Shown here: positions 37,287-46,539 of the stretch, in pieces
Numbering within the stretch: position 1 is the first letter of the stretch
How the letters are laid out: every line of letters starts with the position of its first letter
Made by a program: the position numbers and the translations under genes
Assembly (NCBI GenBank): GCA_040371205.1
Contig: AP031382.1
Span: 806,001 to 870,000 of the forward strand
Reading direction: 5' to 3'
Length of the DNA stretch: 64,000 bases
Origin: Rhodanobacter sp.
GTDB lineage: Bacteria; Pseudomonadota; Gammaproteobacteria; Xanthomonadales; Rhodanobacteraceae
Notes under the pieces: model-generated
Database searches by the model: none
Told to the model about the DNA's origin: nothing
The model's input: only the letters and a program-made list of their open reading frames with translations

Positions 37287-39899
37287 GTGAATCCCAACGC
37301 CCCTGCGCCGCTGCCTGCGGACGCCCCCTGGATCGTGATGAAGTTCGGCGGCACCAGTGTCGCCACCCTGCCGCGCTGGCACAACATCCGCGAGCTGGTC
37401 GCCAGCCGCCGCGCCGAGGGTGCGCGCGTGCTGGTGGTGGTGTCCGCGCTCACCGGCATCACCGACGCGCTGAAACAGCTGTGCGGCGAGGGCGACCAGG
37501 GCAAACGCAAGGCGGCGGCCGGCGCCATCGCGCAACGCCACCACGACCTGCTCGGCCACATGCGGCTGCCGCTGCCGGCCACGCTGGGCGCGCGCCTTGA
37601 CGAGTTGGCCGCGCTGGCGGTGGAAGGCCCGGCGCGGTTGGGCGAGCTGGCCTGGGCAGCCCTGGTGCAGGCGCACGGCGAGCTGATGTCCAGCGCGCTG
37701 GGCGCGGCCTTCCTCGGCGAGAACGGCCTGCCCACGTGCTGGCTGGACGCGCGCGATTGCCTCGCCGCCGTGGCGCTGCCCAACCAGAACGAACGCACCA
37801 AGCTGCTCTCGGCGATGGTCGAGGCGCGGCCCGATCCGGCCCTGAACGCGCGGCTTGCCGCGCAGGGCGAGGTGTTCATCACGCAGGGCTTCATTGCGCG
37901 CGAGAGCGAAGGCCGCACCGTGCTGCTGGGGCGCGGCGGCTCCGACACCTCGGCCTCGTACTTCGGCGCGCTGCTGAAGGCCGCGCGGGTGGAGATCTGG
38001 ACCGACGTGGCCGGCATGTTCACCGCCAACCCGCGCCAGGTGCCGGGCGCGCGCCTGCTGCAGAAGCTGGACTACGAGGAGGCCCAGGAAATCGCGTCCA
38101 CCGGCGCCAAGGTGCTGCACCCGCGCTGCCTGTCGCCGCTGCGCGAGCCGCGCGTGCCGCTGCTGATCAAGGACACCAACCGCCCCGAGCTGGAAGGCAC
38201 GGTGATCGGCCCGCAGGTGCGCGAGCATGCGCCCTCGGTGAAGGCGATCAGCGCGCGCAAGGGCATCACCCTGGTGTCGATGGAGTCGGTGGGCATGTGG
38301 CAGCAGGTCGGCTTCCTCGCCGACGTGTTCGCGCACTTCAAGCAGCACGGCCTGTCGGTGGACCTGATCGGCTCGGCCGAGACCAACGTCACCGTGTCGC
38401 TGGATCCGACCGAGAACCTGCTCGATTCCGACGCCATCGCCGCGCTGGCGGCGGACCTCGCCAAGGTCTGCCGGGTCAAGGTGATCGCGCCCTGCGCGGC
38501 GATCACCCTGGTCGGCCGCGGCATGCGCTCGATGCTGCACACGCTGTCCAACGTGCTGGCCGAGTTCGACCAGCTGCGCGTGCACCTGATCTCGCAGTCG
38601 TCCAACAACCTCAACCTCACCTTCGTGGTGGACGAGGACGTGGTGGACGACCTGCTGCCGCACCTGCACGAACTGCTGATCGCCGCCGGCGCGCTGCGCA
38701 CCGACGACAACGCGCTGTTCGGCCCGAGCTGGCAGCAGTTGTACGGCAGCGGCGAAGCCGCGGTGTCGCAGGCGTGGTGGCGCGAGCCGGCCGAACGCAG
38801 CCGCTTGCTCGGCATCGCCGCCGAGGCCACGCCGCGCTACGTCTACCACCTGCCCACGGTGCGCCAGCAGGCGCGCGCGCTGAAGACGTTGGCGGCGGTC
38901 GACCGCCTGCACTACGCGGTGAAGGCGAACACGCATCCGGCGATCCTGCGCGCGCTGGCCGCCGAAGGTTTCGCCTTCGAATGCGTGTCGCCCGGGGAGT
39001 TGGACGCGGTGTCGGCGGCGGTGCCGGCCGACGTACCGCTGCTGTTCACGCCCAACTTCGCCTCGCGCGCGGATTTCGAACGCGGACTGGCCACGCGCGC
39101 CACCATCACGCTGGATGCGCTGCATCCGGTGGAGCACTGGGGCGAGCTGTTCCGCGGCCGTGAGGTGGTGCTGCGGGTGGATCTCGGCCGCGGCCTCGGC
39201 CACCACGAGAAGGTGCGCACCGGCGGCAGCGGCAGCAAGTTCGGCCTGCCCGTCGAACAGCTCGACGCCTTCCTGCGCCACGCCGACGCGCATGGCGTGG
39301 TGGTGCGCGGCCTGCATGCACACCTGGGTTCCGGCGTGCTCGACGCCAAGCACTGGGGCGAGGTGTACAGCCAGCTCGCCAGCCTTGCCGAACGCATCGG
39401 CAGCATCGCCTTCCTCAACATCGGCGGCGGCCTGGGCGTGCCCTCGCACCCCGGCGAGGCCAAGCTGGACATCGCCGCGCTGGACAAGGTGCTGCGCGAG
39501 GTCAAGGGCGCCTATCCGCACTACCAGCTGTGGATGGAGCCGGGCCGCTACCTGGTGGCCGATGCCGGCGTACTGTTGGCGCGCGTCACCCAGACCAAGG
39601 GTAAGGGCAGCTGGCGCTACCTCGGCGTGGACACCGGCATGAACAGCCTGATCCGCCCCGCGCTGTACGACGCCTGGCACGAGATCGCCAACCTCAGCCG
39701 CCTCGACGAACCCGCCGACGCGCTGTTCCAGGTGGTCGGCCCGATCTGCGAATCGGGCGACGTGCTGGGCAGCGACCGCCGCCTGCCCGAGCCGCAAGAG
39801 GGCGACGTGATCCTGATCGCCCAGACCGGCGCCTACGGCAAGGTGATGTCCTCGCCGTACAACCTGCGCGGTGAAACCGAGGAAGTGGTGATCGATTGA
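37287..39899 (+). CDS. Bifunctional aspartate kinase / diaminopimelate decarboxylase
   Basis: An 870-residue fusion of the first and last enzymes of the lysine branch. The aspartokinase half (about 1-460) starts with VMKFGGTSV (residues 18-25), contains GRGGSDTSASYFGALL, and ends in ACT regulatory domains (about 305-460) with VSMESVGMWQQVGF. The decarboxylase half (about 500-870) has the PLP lysine in HYAVKANTHP (about 545), HLGSGV near 680, the PGRYLVADAG segment and the substrate cysteine region GPICESGDVLG near 818. The fusion is characteristic of Xanthomonadaceae and relatives. It makes aspartyl phosphate and, at the end, lysine from meso-diaminopimelate. The start is GTG 37287. Feedback and SAM-dependent control are plausible (ACT domains; met-box-like site). 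Confidence 0.95.
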   Translation: MNPNAPAPLPADAPWIVMKFGGTSVATLPRWHNIRELVASRRAEGARVLVVVSALTGITDALKQLCGEGDQGKRKAAAGAIAQRHHDLLGHMRLPLPATLGARLDELAALAVEGPARLGELAWAALVQAHGELMSSALGAAFLGENGLPTCWLDARDCLAAVALPNQNERTKLLSAMVEARPDPALNARLAAQGEVFITQGFIARESEGRTVLLGRGGSDTSASYFGALLKAARVEIWTDVAGMFTANPRQVPGARLLQKLDYEEAQEIASTGAKVLHPRCLSPLREPRVPLLIKDTNRPELEGTVIGPQVREHAPSVKAISARKGITLVSMESVGMWQQVGFLADVFAHFKQHGLSVDLIGSAETNVTVSLDPTENLLDSDAIAALAADLAKVCRVKVIAPCAAITLVGRGMRSMLHTLSNVLAEFDQLRVHLISQSSNNLNLTFVVDEDVVDDLLPHLHELLIAAGALRTDDNALFGPSWQQLYGSGEAAVSQAWWREPAERSRLLGIAAEATPRYVYHLPTVRQQARALKTLAAVDRLHYAVKANTHPAILRALAAEGFAFECVSPGELDAVSAAVPADVPLLFTPNFASRADFERGLATRATITLDALHPVEHWGELFRGREVVLRVDLGRGLGHHEKVRTGGSGSKFGLPVEQLDAFLRHADAHGVVVRGLHAHLGSGVLDAKHWGEVYSQLASLAERIGSIAFLNIGGGLGVPSHPGEAKLDIAALDKVLREVKGAYPHYQLWMEPGRYLVADAGVLLARVTQTKGKGSWRYLGVDTGMNSLIRPALYDAWHEIANLSRLDEPADALFQVVGPICESGDVLGSDRRLPEPQEGDVILIAQTGAYGKVMSSPYNLRGETEEVVID

Positions 39900-40005
39900 C
39901 CGCGTGTTTCCCGGACCTTGCCATGCACAGGCCGGGCGGTAAGACGGCCACCGACGCTAGAATCTGCGTTCCTGCCGCGACGAGCGGCAGGCGATGGAGA
40001 CTGAT

Positions 40006-41370
40006 GTGAGCAACGCTATCCAACCGCGCCTGACCCAGGTGTTCCGCTTCCTGCACGCGCGCTACGCCGACGGCGTGGCCGAGCTGGCGTATGCCTTCGA
40101 CGACGGCGAACCGATGGTGGAGCGCATCCGCTTCCCGGACGCGCCCGCGCTGCCGAGTGAACGGCAGGCTGCGTTCGACGCCGCGCTGAAGCTGCTGCAT
40201 CTCATCGCCGGCGTGAGCTACTACAAGGCCGGCGTGCCGCCGCGGATCGAGCTGGCCGGCGGTGCGCTGGACGATGCCACGGCCGACCTGCTCGATGCGC
40301 TCTATCTGCACGGACTAGCGGAATTCGCCTACCGCAACGGGTTGGACTTGCGCGGACGCATCACGTTTCCGCGCCTTGGCGCGGAAACAAAAACAGGCAC
40401 TCCCCCTGCGGCTTTTGCTCCTGCTCTTGCACTGCCGAAGCGCACCCTGGTGCCCATCGGCGGCGGCAAGGATTCGCTGGTCGCGGTGGAAGCGATCAAG
40501 TCCATCGGCGGCGAAGCCACCGCCGTGTGGATCGGCAACTCCGCGTTGATCGCCGCTTGTGCGGAGCGCACCGGTCTGCCCACGCTCAACATCCAGCGCG
40601 AGCTGGCGCCGGCGCTGTTCGAGCTGAACCAGCGCGGCGCGTGGAACGGCCACATCCCGGTGACCGCGGTGAACTCGGCGATCCTCGCGGTGGCGGCGGT
40701 GCTCTACGGCTTCGACTCCATCGCCTTCGCCAACGAACGCTCCGCCTCCGCCGCCACGCTGGAATACGAAGGCCAGCAGGTGAACCACCAGTGGAGCAAG
40801 GGCTACGCGTTCGAGCAACTGCTGGGCGATTGGCTGCACACGCACGTGGCCGCCGACCTCGACTACTGCTCGCTGCTGCGCCCGTATTCCGAACTGGCGA
40901 TCACCCGGGCGTTCGCCAGGCTCACGCCGTACTTCGACGTGTTCTCCAGCTGCAACCGCAACTTCAGGATCCTCGGCCCCAAGCCGGCCGACCGCTGGTG
41001 CGGGCAATGTCCGAAGTGCCATTTCGTGTTCCTCGCGCTGGCGCCGTTCCTGCCCAAGCCGCGCCTGCTGGCGATCTTCGGCCGCAACCTGCTGGACGAC
41101 GAGACGCAGGCGGCGGGCTTCGACGCGCTGCTGGAATACCAGGATCACAAGCCGTTCGAGTGCGTGGGCGAGGGCGCCGAGGCGCGCGCGGCCATGCATG
41201 CGCTGAGCCAGCGCCCCGAATGGCAGGAAGACGCGTTGGTGGCGCGCTTCCGCGGCGAGATTTTGCCGCAGCTCGACGTCGCGCAGCTCGCGCTGGAGCC
41301 GTGGCTGGAACCCTCCGCCGAACACCGCGTGCCGGCGCGCCTGCAGCCGGCGCTGAAGGCCATCGCCTGA
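40006..41370 (+). CDS. murL: UDP-MurNAc-L-Ala-L-Glu epimerase MurL
   Basis: A 454-residue enzyme. In Xanthomonas, MurL epimerises the terminal L-glutamate of UDP-MurNAc-L-Ala-L-Glu to D-glutamate in an ATP-dependent reaction, replacing the usual glutamate racemase route. The ATP pyrophosphatase-type loop IGGGKDSLVA lies near residue 151, followed by FANERSASAATLEYEGQQVNHQW and a cysteine cluster WCGQCPKC near 332. Its gene shares one base with the murD2 gene (TGATG), which makes the product that MurL epimerises. GTG 40006 follows GGAG; ATG 39994 would add four residues. Identification rests on length, motifs and this pairing. Confidence 0.9.
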   Translation: MSNAIQPRLTQVFRFLHARYADGVAELAYAFDDGEPMVERIRFPDAPALPSERQAAFDAALKLLHLIAGVSYYKAGVPPRIELAGGALDDATADLLDALYLHGLAEFAYRNGLDLRGRITFPRLGAETKTGTPPAAFAPALALPKRTLVPIGGGKDSLVAVEAIKSIGGEATAVWIGNSALIAACAERTGLPTLNIQRELAPALFELNQRGAWNGHIPVTAVNSAILAVAAVLYGFDSIAFANERSASAATLEYEGQQVNHQWSKGYAFEQLLGDWLHTHVAADLDYCSLLRPYSELAITRAFARLTPYFDVFSSCNRNFRILGPKPADRWCGQCPKCHFVFLALAPFLPKPRLLAIFGRNLLDDETQAAGFDALLEYQDHKPFECVGEGAEARAAMHALSQRPEWQEDALVARFRGEILPQLDVAQLALEPWLEPSAEHRVPARLQPALKAIA

Positions 41371-42725
41371 TGCGCATCGCCGAGCTGGCTGGCAAGCGCG
41401 TGGCGGTGTGGGGCTTCGGCCGCGAAGGCCGTGCCGCGATCCGCGCCATCCATGCGCAACTGCCGCAACTGCCGCTGGCGCTGTACTGCAGCGAGGCCGA
41501 AGCCGAGGCGGCGCGCGCGTTCGACGCCACGCTCACCGTGTACGGCCAGGAGCCGGGCTCGGTGGCGCTGTGCGCCTACGACGTGGTGGTGAAGTCGCCG
41601 GGCATCTCCGCCTACAAGTCCGCAGTGACCACCGCGCAGGCGCAGGGCACGGTGTTCACCTCGGGTACCGCGCTGTGGTTCGCGGAGAACCCGGACGCAC
41701 GCGTGATCGCCATCACCGGCACCAAGGGCAAGAGCACCACCACCGCCTTTGTCGCGCATCTTGCGCGCGCGCTGGACGTGCGCACCGCACTGGCCGGCAA
41801 CATCGGCCTGCCGCTGCTGGAACTGCAGGGCCAGTCCGCCGAGCTGTGGGCCATCGAGCTTTCCAGCTTCCAGACCGGCGAAGCGGGCCCGCTGGAACTG
41901 GGCGTGGTCACCAGCCTGTACGAGGAACACCTCGACTGGCACGGTTCGCGCGAGCGTTACGTGGCCGACAAGCTCAAGCTGGCCGACGTGTCGCGCACCC
42001 TGCTGGTCAACGGGCAGCAGTCGTCGCTGCTGGAACGCACCGCCGCGCATCCGCATCGCCTGCTGTTCGGTACGCCCGAGGGCTGGCACGTGGCCGACGG
42101 CGCGATCCGCCGCGGCGGACAGGCCGTGTTCGACACCGCGAAGATGGCCGCGCCGGGCCTGCACAACGCGCTCAATGCCTGCGCCGCGCTGGCCGCGCTG
42201 GAAGCGCTGGGCCACGATGCGATCCAGGCTGCGCCCGCACTGGCGGATTTCCGCCCGCTGCCGCACCGCCTGCAGCCGCTGGGCGAGCGCGACGGGCTGG
42301 CGTGGATCAACGATTCGATCAGCACCACGCCGCTGGCCACGCTGGCCGCGCTGGACAGCCTCGCCGGACGCGAGGTCACGGCGATCGTGGGCGGCCACGA
42401 TCGCGGGCTGGACTGGTCGGACTTCGTGCAGGCGGTGAAGCATCGGAGCGACCTGCGCATCGTCACGCAAGGCGCCAACGGCCCGCGCATCGCGCAGGCG
42501 CTGCGCGCCGCCAAGGCCACGGTGCCGTTGGGCGAGGCCGAGGATTTCGCCGACGCGGTGGCGATGGCGCGCACCGTCACGCCCGCGGACGGCGTGGTGC
42601 TGCTGTCGCCGGGCGCGCCCAGCTTCGACCAGTTCAAGGACTACGCCGAACGCGGCCGCCGTTTCGCGGAGCTGGCCGGCTTCGCCGTCGAGGCCATCGG
42701 CATCGATGGACTCGGCATCCGCTGA
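41370..42725 (+). CDS. murD2: UDP-MurNAc-L-Ala-L-glutamate ligase MurD2
   Basis: A 451-residue Mur ligase. It keeps the MurD three-domain plan: an N-terminal Rossmann domain (KRVAVWGFGREG), the central ATPase with ITGTKGKSTTT near residue 117 and HNALNACAALAALEALG, and the C-terminal domain with NDSISTTPLATLAALD and GGHDRGLDW. MurD2 enzymes add L-Glu, not D-Glu, to UDP-MurNAc-L-Ala; the adjacent MurL then inverts it. Because canonical MurD is a close relative, the L-Glu preference is inferred from the overlapping murL gene and from the isolated position, away from any mra/dcw cluster. Its last 20 bp overlap the methyltransferase gene. Confidence 0.9.
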   Translation: MRIAELAGKRVAVWGFGREGRAAIRAIHAQLPQLPLALYCSEAEAEAARAFDATLTVYGQEPGSVALCAYDVVVKSPGISAYKSAVTTAQAQGTVFTSGTALWFAENPDARVIAITGTKGKSTTTAFVAHLARALDVRTALAGNIGLPLLELQGQSAELWAIELSSFQTGEAGPLELGVVTSLYEEHLDWHGSRERYVADKLKLADVSRTLLVNGQQSSLLERTAAHPHRLLFGTPEGWHVADGAIRRGGQAVFDTAKMAAPGLHNALNACAALAALEALGHDAIQAAPALADFRPLPHRLQPLGERDGLAWINDSISTTPLATLAALDSLAGREVTAIVGGHDRGLDWSDFVQAVKHRSDLRIVTQGANGPRIAQALRAAKATVPLGEAEDFADAVAMARTVTPADGVVLLSPGAPSFDQFKDYAERGRRFAELAGFAVEAIGIDGLGIR

Positions 42726-43365
42726 CGCGCCGGTCGCGTGCCCGCTGTGCGGGGCGGCGGCCGGCATGCCATGGCGCGAAACCACCGGCGTCTACCGGCA
42801 TTGCACGCACTGCGACCTGGTCAGCCGCGATCCGTCGACCTGGCTGGATGCCGCGGCCGAGCGCGCCTACTACGGCACGCACGAGAACCGCGTCGACGAT
42901 CCCGGCTACCGCCGCTTCCTGGCGCAACTCGCCGAACCGCTGATGGCACAGCTCGCGCCGGGAGCATGCGGCCTCGACTACGGCTGCGGCGCGGCGCCGG
43001 CATTGGCGGCGATGCTGGGCGAGGCGGGGTTTCCCACGCAGGGTTACGATCCGTTCTTCGCGGCCGACGAAACGCCGCTCGCCGCGCGCTACGACTTCGT
43101 CACCTGCACCGAGGTGCTGGAGCACATGCATGCGCCGCTGCGCGATCTCGCGCGCATCGACGCGCTGCTCGCGCCGGGCGGCCTGCTGGGGCTGATGACC
43201 GAATTGCGCGTGCCGATGGCGGCGTTTCCGCGCTGGCACTACCACCGCGATCCCACGCACGTCGGGTTCCATTCCGCCGATTCGCTGCACTGGATCGCGC
43301 AGCGCTTCGGCTGGCAGGCCATCAGCCTGGGCGGCCGGGTGAGCCTGTGGCGCAAGCGGCGTTGA
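42706..43365 (+). CDS. Class I SAM methyltransferase with N-terminal zinc ribbon
   Basis: A 219-residue protein. The first 40 residues carry two CxxC pairs (CPLC and CTHC) typical of a zinc ribbon. A Rossmann methyltransferase domain follows, with GLDYGCGAAPALAAML near residue 90, an acidic motif QGYDPFF, and FVTCTEVLEHM. The substrate is unknown; similar ribbon-methyltransferases act on small molecules or sugars. It overlaps murD2 by 20 bp and is the last gene of the murL-murD2 unit, so a cell-envelope substrate is possible but unproven. It converges with the propeller-GGDEF gene, 12 bp away. Confidence 0.87.
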   Translation: MDSASADAPVACPLCGAAAGMPWRETTGVYRHCTHCDLVSRDPSTWLDAAAERAYYGTHENRVDDPGYRRFLAQLAEPLMAQLAPGACGLDYGCGAAPALAAMLGEAGFPTQGYDPFFAADETPLAARYDFVTCTEVLEHMHAPLRDLARIDALLAPGGLLGLMTELRVPMAAFPRWHYHRDPTHVGFHSADSLHWIAQRFGWQAISLGGRVSLWRKRR

Positions 43366-43377
43366 ACCGTTCCGCGC

Positions 43378-46300
43378 TCACAGCTCGTGCGCGGCGTCGC
43401 GCACGCAGTTGCGGCCGGCGCGCTTGGCGGCATACAGCGCTTCGTCGGCCTCGTGCAGCAGGTTGTCGGCGTCGTCGTGCGGCGCCAGCGGCTGGCAGGC
43501 CACGCCGGCGCTGATGGTGATGCGGCGCGCGGCCTCGCCGTGGGCGGCGGCGTTGCGGTTGGCCATGGCGGCGCGCATGCGCTCGGCGACGGCGTGGGCC
43601 GCGTCGAGATCGGTGTTGAACAACAGGCAGGCGAATTCCTCGCCGCCGTAGCGGGCGACGATGGCGTCGGCGGGCGCGTACTTGAGCAAGGTCTCGGCCA
43701 CCAGGCGCAGCGCGCGGTCGCCGGCGAGGTGGCCGTAGCGGTCGTTGTAGGTCTTGAAGTCGTCCACGTCGATGAAGACCAGCGAGGTCAGCACGGTGCG
43801 CTGCTTGCGCATGCCATCGGGGCCGGGCTGCAGCGCTTCCATCAGCCAGCGGCGGTTGAACAGGCCGGTGAGTCCGTCGCGGCGGGCGAGTTCCTGCAAT
43901 TGCCGGTTGGCCTTGTTCAGTTCCGCGGTGCGCGCGTCGATGCGCCGTTCCAACGCGTGCTGCCGCTGGCGCAGCGCCAGGGTGCGCCAGCGCAGCAGGC
44001 CGTAGAGCGCGGCGAGCGCCAGCACGGCGAACAGCGCCCGCGCCCACGGCCGCTGCCACCAGTGCGGCATCACCACGATGGGCAGCAGGATCGGCCGGCT
44101 GAGGTTGCCGGCGTAGTCGCGGCCTTCGATGTGCAGCACGTATCGGCCGTGCGGCAGCGCGCCGATGTCGCGGAAATTGTCTTCGGTCCACGGGCCGGGT
44201 TCCGCGCTGAAGCCTTCCAGCCAGGTGCGGAAGCGCGACTCGCTCTCGCGCTGCCACGAGAGCAGCGCGAAGTCGACGCGCAGTTCGTGTTGCCCGGGCG
44301 GCACGACGACGGGCTCGCCCTGCACCGGCTGCTCGTCCACGAGTACGTCGGCGAGGATCAACGGCTTGGCATCGAGGTCGGGCTTGCGCGGCGCCGGGTC
44401 GTGCACGATCAGGCCGCCCAGCGTGCCGGTCCAGTAGCGGTCCTGCGCGTCGATGAACTGCGCATTGGGATTGCACTCGTTGTTGACCATGCCGTCGCGG
44501 ACCGTGAACACCTGCGAGCGGAAGCCGCCCGCATCCGGCGTGAGCAGTTGCACGCCGGAATCGGTGCACAGGTAGATGCGGCCGCTGGCATCGGCCAGCG
44601 CACCGTCGGTGGTCAGGTCGGGCGGCGGCGGCAGGTTGGACGGCAGGGTGCGCGGATGCAGCGGGTCGCTGATGTCCACGCGGATGGCGCCGTGGCGCAG
44701 GCTGCCCAGCCAGAGGATGGGGCGGCCGCGCGCATCGGGGATCAGCTGCATGCCGATCAGGTCGGTGCCGGGCAGGCCGATCGCGCTTCCGAGCAGGGTC
44801 CACTGCGTGCCGTCGAAGCGCGCCAGCCCCTGGTCGCTGGTGGCCCACAGCCAATGGCTGCCGCGGGCCGTGGTCTGCGCCAGCAGCTTCTGCACCGACC
44901 AGTTGCCGACGGCGTCGGCCGGACGGAAAGACGTCCATTTCCCGTCGCGCAGGCGGTAGGTTCCGGAATCGTCGGTGGCGAACCATTGCTCCACCGTGCC
45001 GTCGATGCGGCGGCTGAGCATGTCGTTGACGTGTTGGCCGGAGGTCTTCGGCCAGGGCGTATTCACCGGATGGAACACCGGGCCGTCGTCCGCGCGCAGC
45101 AACTGGCCGTCGTCCGTGCCCAGCCAGACCGCCGGCCGGCCTTGCACGTCGTCGGCCCGCACGATCATGTTCACGTCGTCGCCGGGCAACTGTCCCGTGG
45201 CCTTGCTGTAGTAGCGCCAGCGGTGGTTCTGGTAGATGCCCAGCCCGTCGCCGTCGGAGCCGGCCCACAGACGCTCGTTGCCTTGCGCGTCGCGATCCAC
45301 CAGCACGCTGAGCACGCCGGTCTGGCGCGCGCCGAGCAGGGACACGGTTTTCCAGGCGCCGCCGTCCACCACCGCGCGGGCCAGGCCGTCCTCGGTGGCC
45401 ACCCACAGCACGTAGCTGTCGTTGGGGCTGCGCCAGGCACGCACGTCGCGGATCGCGTTCGAGGGCAGGCCGTAGCGCCGGTCGAACACCTGCACGCGGT
45501 CGTGGTGGATGCGCAGCAGGCCGTCGCGCGAGGCGGCCCACACCGCGGAATTGCCGTCCGGCGCCGGCGTCTCCGCCATGTCGTAGACGATGTTGGTCGG
45601 CAGCTCGCCCGATGCCTGGCTCCAGTGGCGCAGGCCGCGCGCGTCGATGCGCCAGAGGCCGGAGTCGTAGGACGACAGCCACAGCGCCTCCTCGCCATGC
45701 GCATGCGTGACCAGCAGGTAGGACAGCCCGCGGCCGGCGTCGAAGCCGGGAGCGTTGAAGCGTTGCCAGGGGCCGTCGCCTTCGCGGTACCACAGGCCGT
45801 CGCGGACCGAGCCGGCCCACAGCCGCGGACGGCCGAACAGGTTCTGCGTCTGCGCCAATACGAGGAAGCCGGCATGCGGCAGTTGCGCGTTGCCGGTGGC
45901 CGCATGCCAGCGGCCCTGCATGCGGTAGAACAGGCCGGCGTCGGGACTCACGGCCCACAGGCGCTTGCCGTCCGGCCCATCGGTTTCCGCCAGGCGCCGC
46001 ACGCTGCGCGTAGTCAGCCCATCCTCGTCGCCCTCGACGTGCCAGTGCGCGCCGTCGTAGCGGGCCAGCCCGAAGGCGCTGCCGCAGGCCCACAACGTGC
46101 CCTGGTCGTCCACGAACAGCTGCTGGATGTAGCCGCCCAGCGCGGGATCATCCAGCGCCTGCCAGCGGCGGCCGTCGTACCAGGCCAGGCCGTGCGGCGT
46201 ACCCATCCAGGTGACGCCCTGCCGGTCGGTCTGCGTGGTCACGGCGACGGGGTCGGGCAGGCCGTCGCGCGTGGTGAAGGTGGTGAACGACGGCGCGCCG

Positions 46301-46407
46301 AGGTCGAACAGGTCGAGCCCCGTCCCCGTCGCCTGCTGCGCTTTCGCCGCGGTCGGCACGCCCAGCGCCAGCAAGGCCATCACGGTCAGTCGCGCAAGCC
46401 AGCCCAA
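43378..46407 (-). CDS. Two-component-regulator-propeller diguanylate cyclase
   Basis: A 1009-residue membrane protein. A signal peptide (cleavage near AKAQ, residue 24) is followed by a large periplasmic beta-propeller of Reg_prop repeats (about 35-660; many LWAG, W.GT and LARFDG-type blades), a Y_Y_Y domain (about 680-760), one transmembrane helix (about 775-800), a coiled coil, and a GGDEF domain with YGGEEFACLLFN near residue 920. The GGEEF motif is intact, so it should make c-di-GMP in response to a periplasmic, possibly carbohydrate, signal. The start is TTG 46407, with GGGGG placed correctly upstream and the signal peptide following. The TPR-sulfotransferase gene lies 132 bp upstream on the same strand. 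Confidence 0.92.
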   Translation of the reverse strand: MGWLARLTVMALLALGVPTAAKAQQATGTGLDLFDLGAPSFTTFTTRDGLPDPVAVTTQTDRQGVTWMGTPHGLAWYDGRRWQALDDPALGGYIQQLFVDDQGTLWACGSAFGLARYDGAHWHVEGDEDGLTTRSVRRLAETDGPDGKRLWAVSPDAGLFYRMQGRWHAATGNAQLPHAGFLVLAQTQNLFGRPRLWAGSVRDGLWYREGDGPWQRFNAPGFDAGRGLSYLLVTHAHGEEALWLSSYDSGLWRIDARGLRHWSQASGELPTNIVYDMAETPAPDGNSAVWAASRDGLLRIHHDRVQVFDRRYGLPSNAIRDVRAWRSPNDSYVLWVATEDGLARAVVDGGAWKTVSLLGARQTGVLSVLVDRDAQGNERLWAGSDGDGLGIYQNHRWRYYSKATGQLPGDDVNMIVRADDVQGRPAVWLGTDDGQLLRADDGPVFHPVNTPWPKTSGQHVNDMLSRRIDGTVEQWFATDDSGTYRLRDGKWTSFRPADAVGNWSVQKLLAQTTARGSHWLWATSDQGLARFDGTQWTLLGSAIGLPGTDLIGMQLIPDARGRPILWLGSLRHGAIRVDISDPLHPRTLPSNLPPPPDLTTDGALADASGRIYLCTDSGVQLLTPDAGGFRSQVFTVRDGMVNNECNPNAQFIDAQDRYWTGTLGGLIVHDPAPRKPDLDAKPLILADVLVDEQPVQGEPVVVPPGQHELRVDFALLSWQRESESRFRTWLEGFSAEPGPWTEDNFRDIGALPHGRYVLHIEGRDYAGNLSRPILLPIVVMPHWWQRPWARALFAVLALAALYGLLRWRTLALRQRQHALERRIDARTAELNKANRQLQELARRDGLTGLFNRRWLMEALQPGPDGMRKQRTVLTSLVFIDVDDFKTYNDRYGHLAGDRALRLVAETLLKYAPADAIVARYGGEEFACLLFNTDLDAAHAVAERMRAAMANRNAAAHGEAARRITISAGVACQPLAPHDDADNLLHEADEALYAAKRAGRNCVRDAAHEL

Positions 46408-46539
46408 TCGATCCCCCGTCGATCATCCTTTCGAGCCTGCGCGCGGCCGAAGCCGCAAGGGCGCAGTGCAGGCAGGATAGCATCGGGGTGGATGCTCCCA
46501 CCCGCGCCGTCGGCAGGGGTGGCGGTGCGCGGCGCCCGG

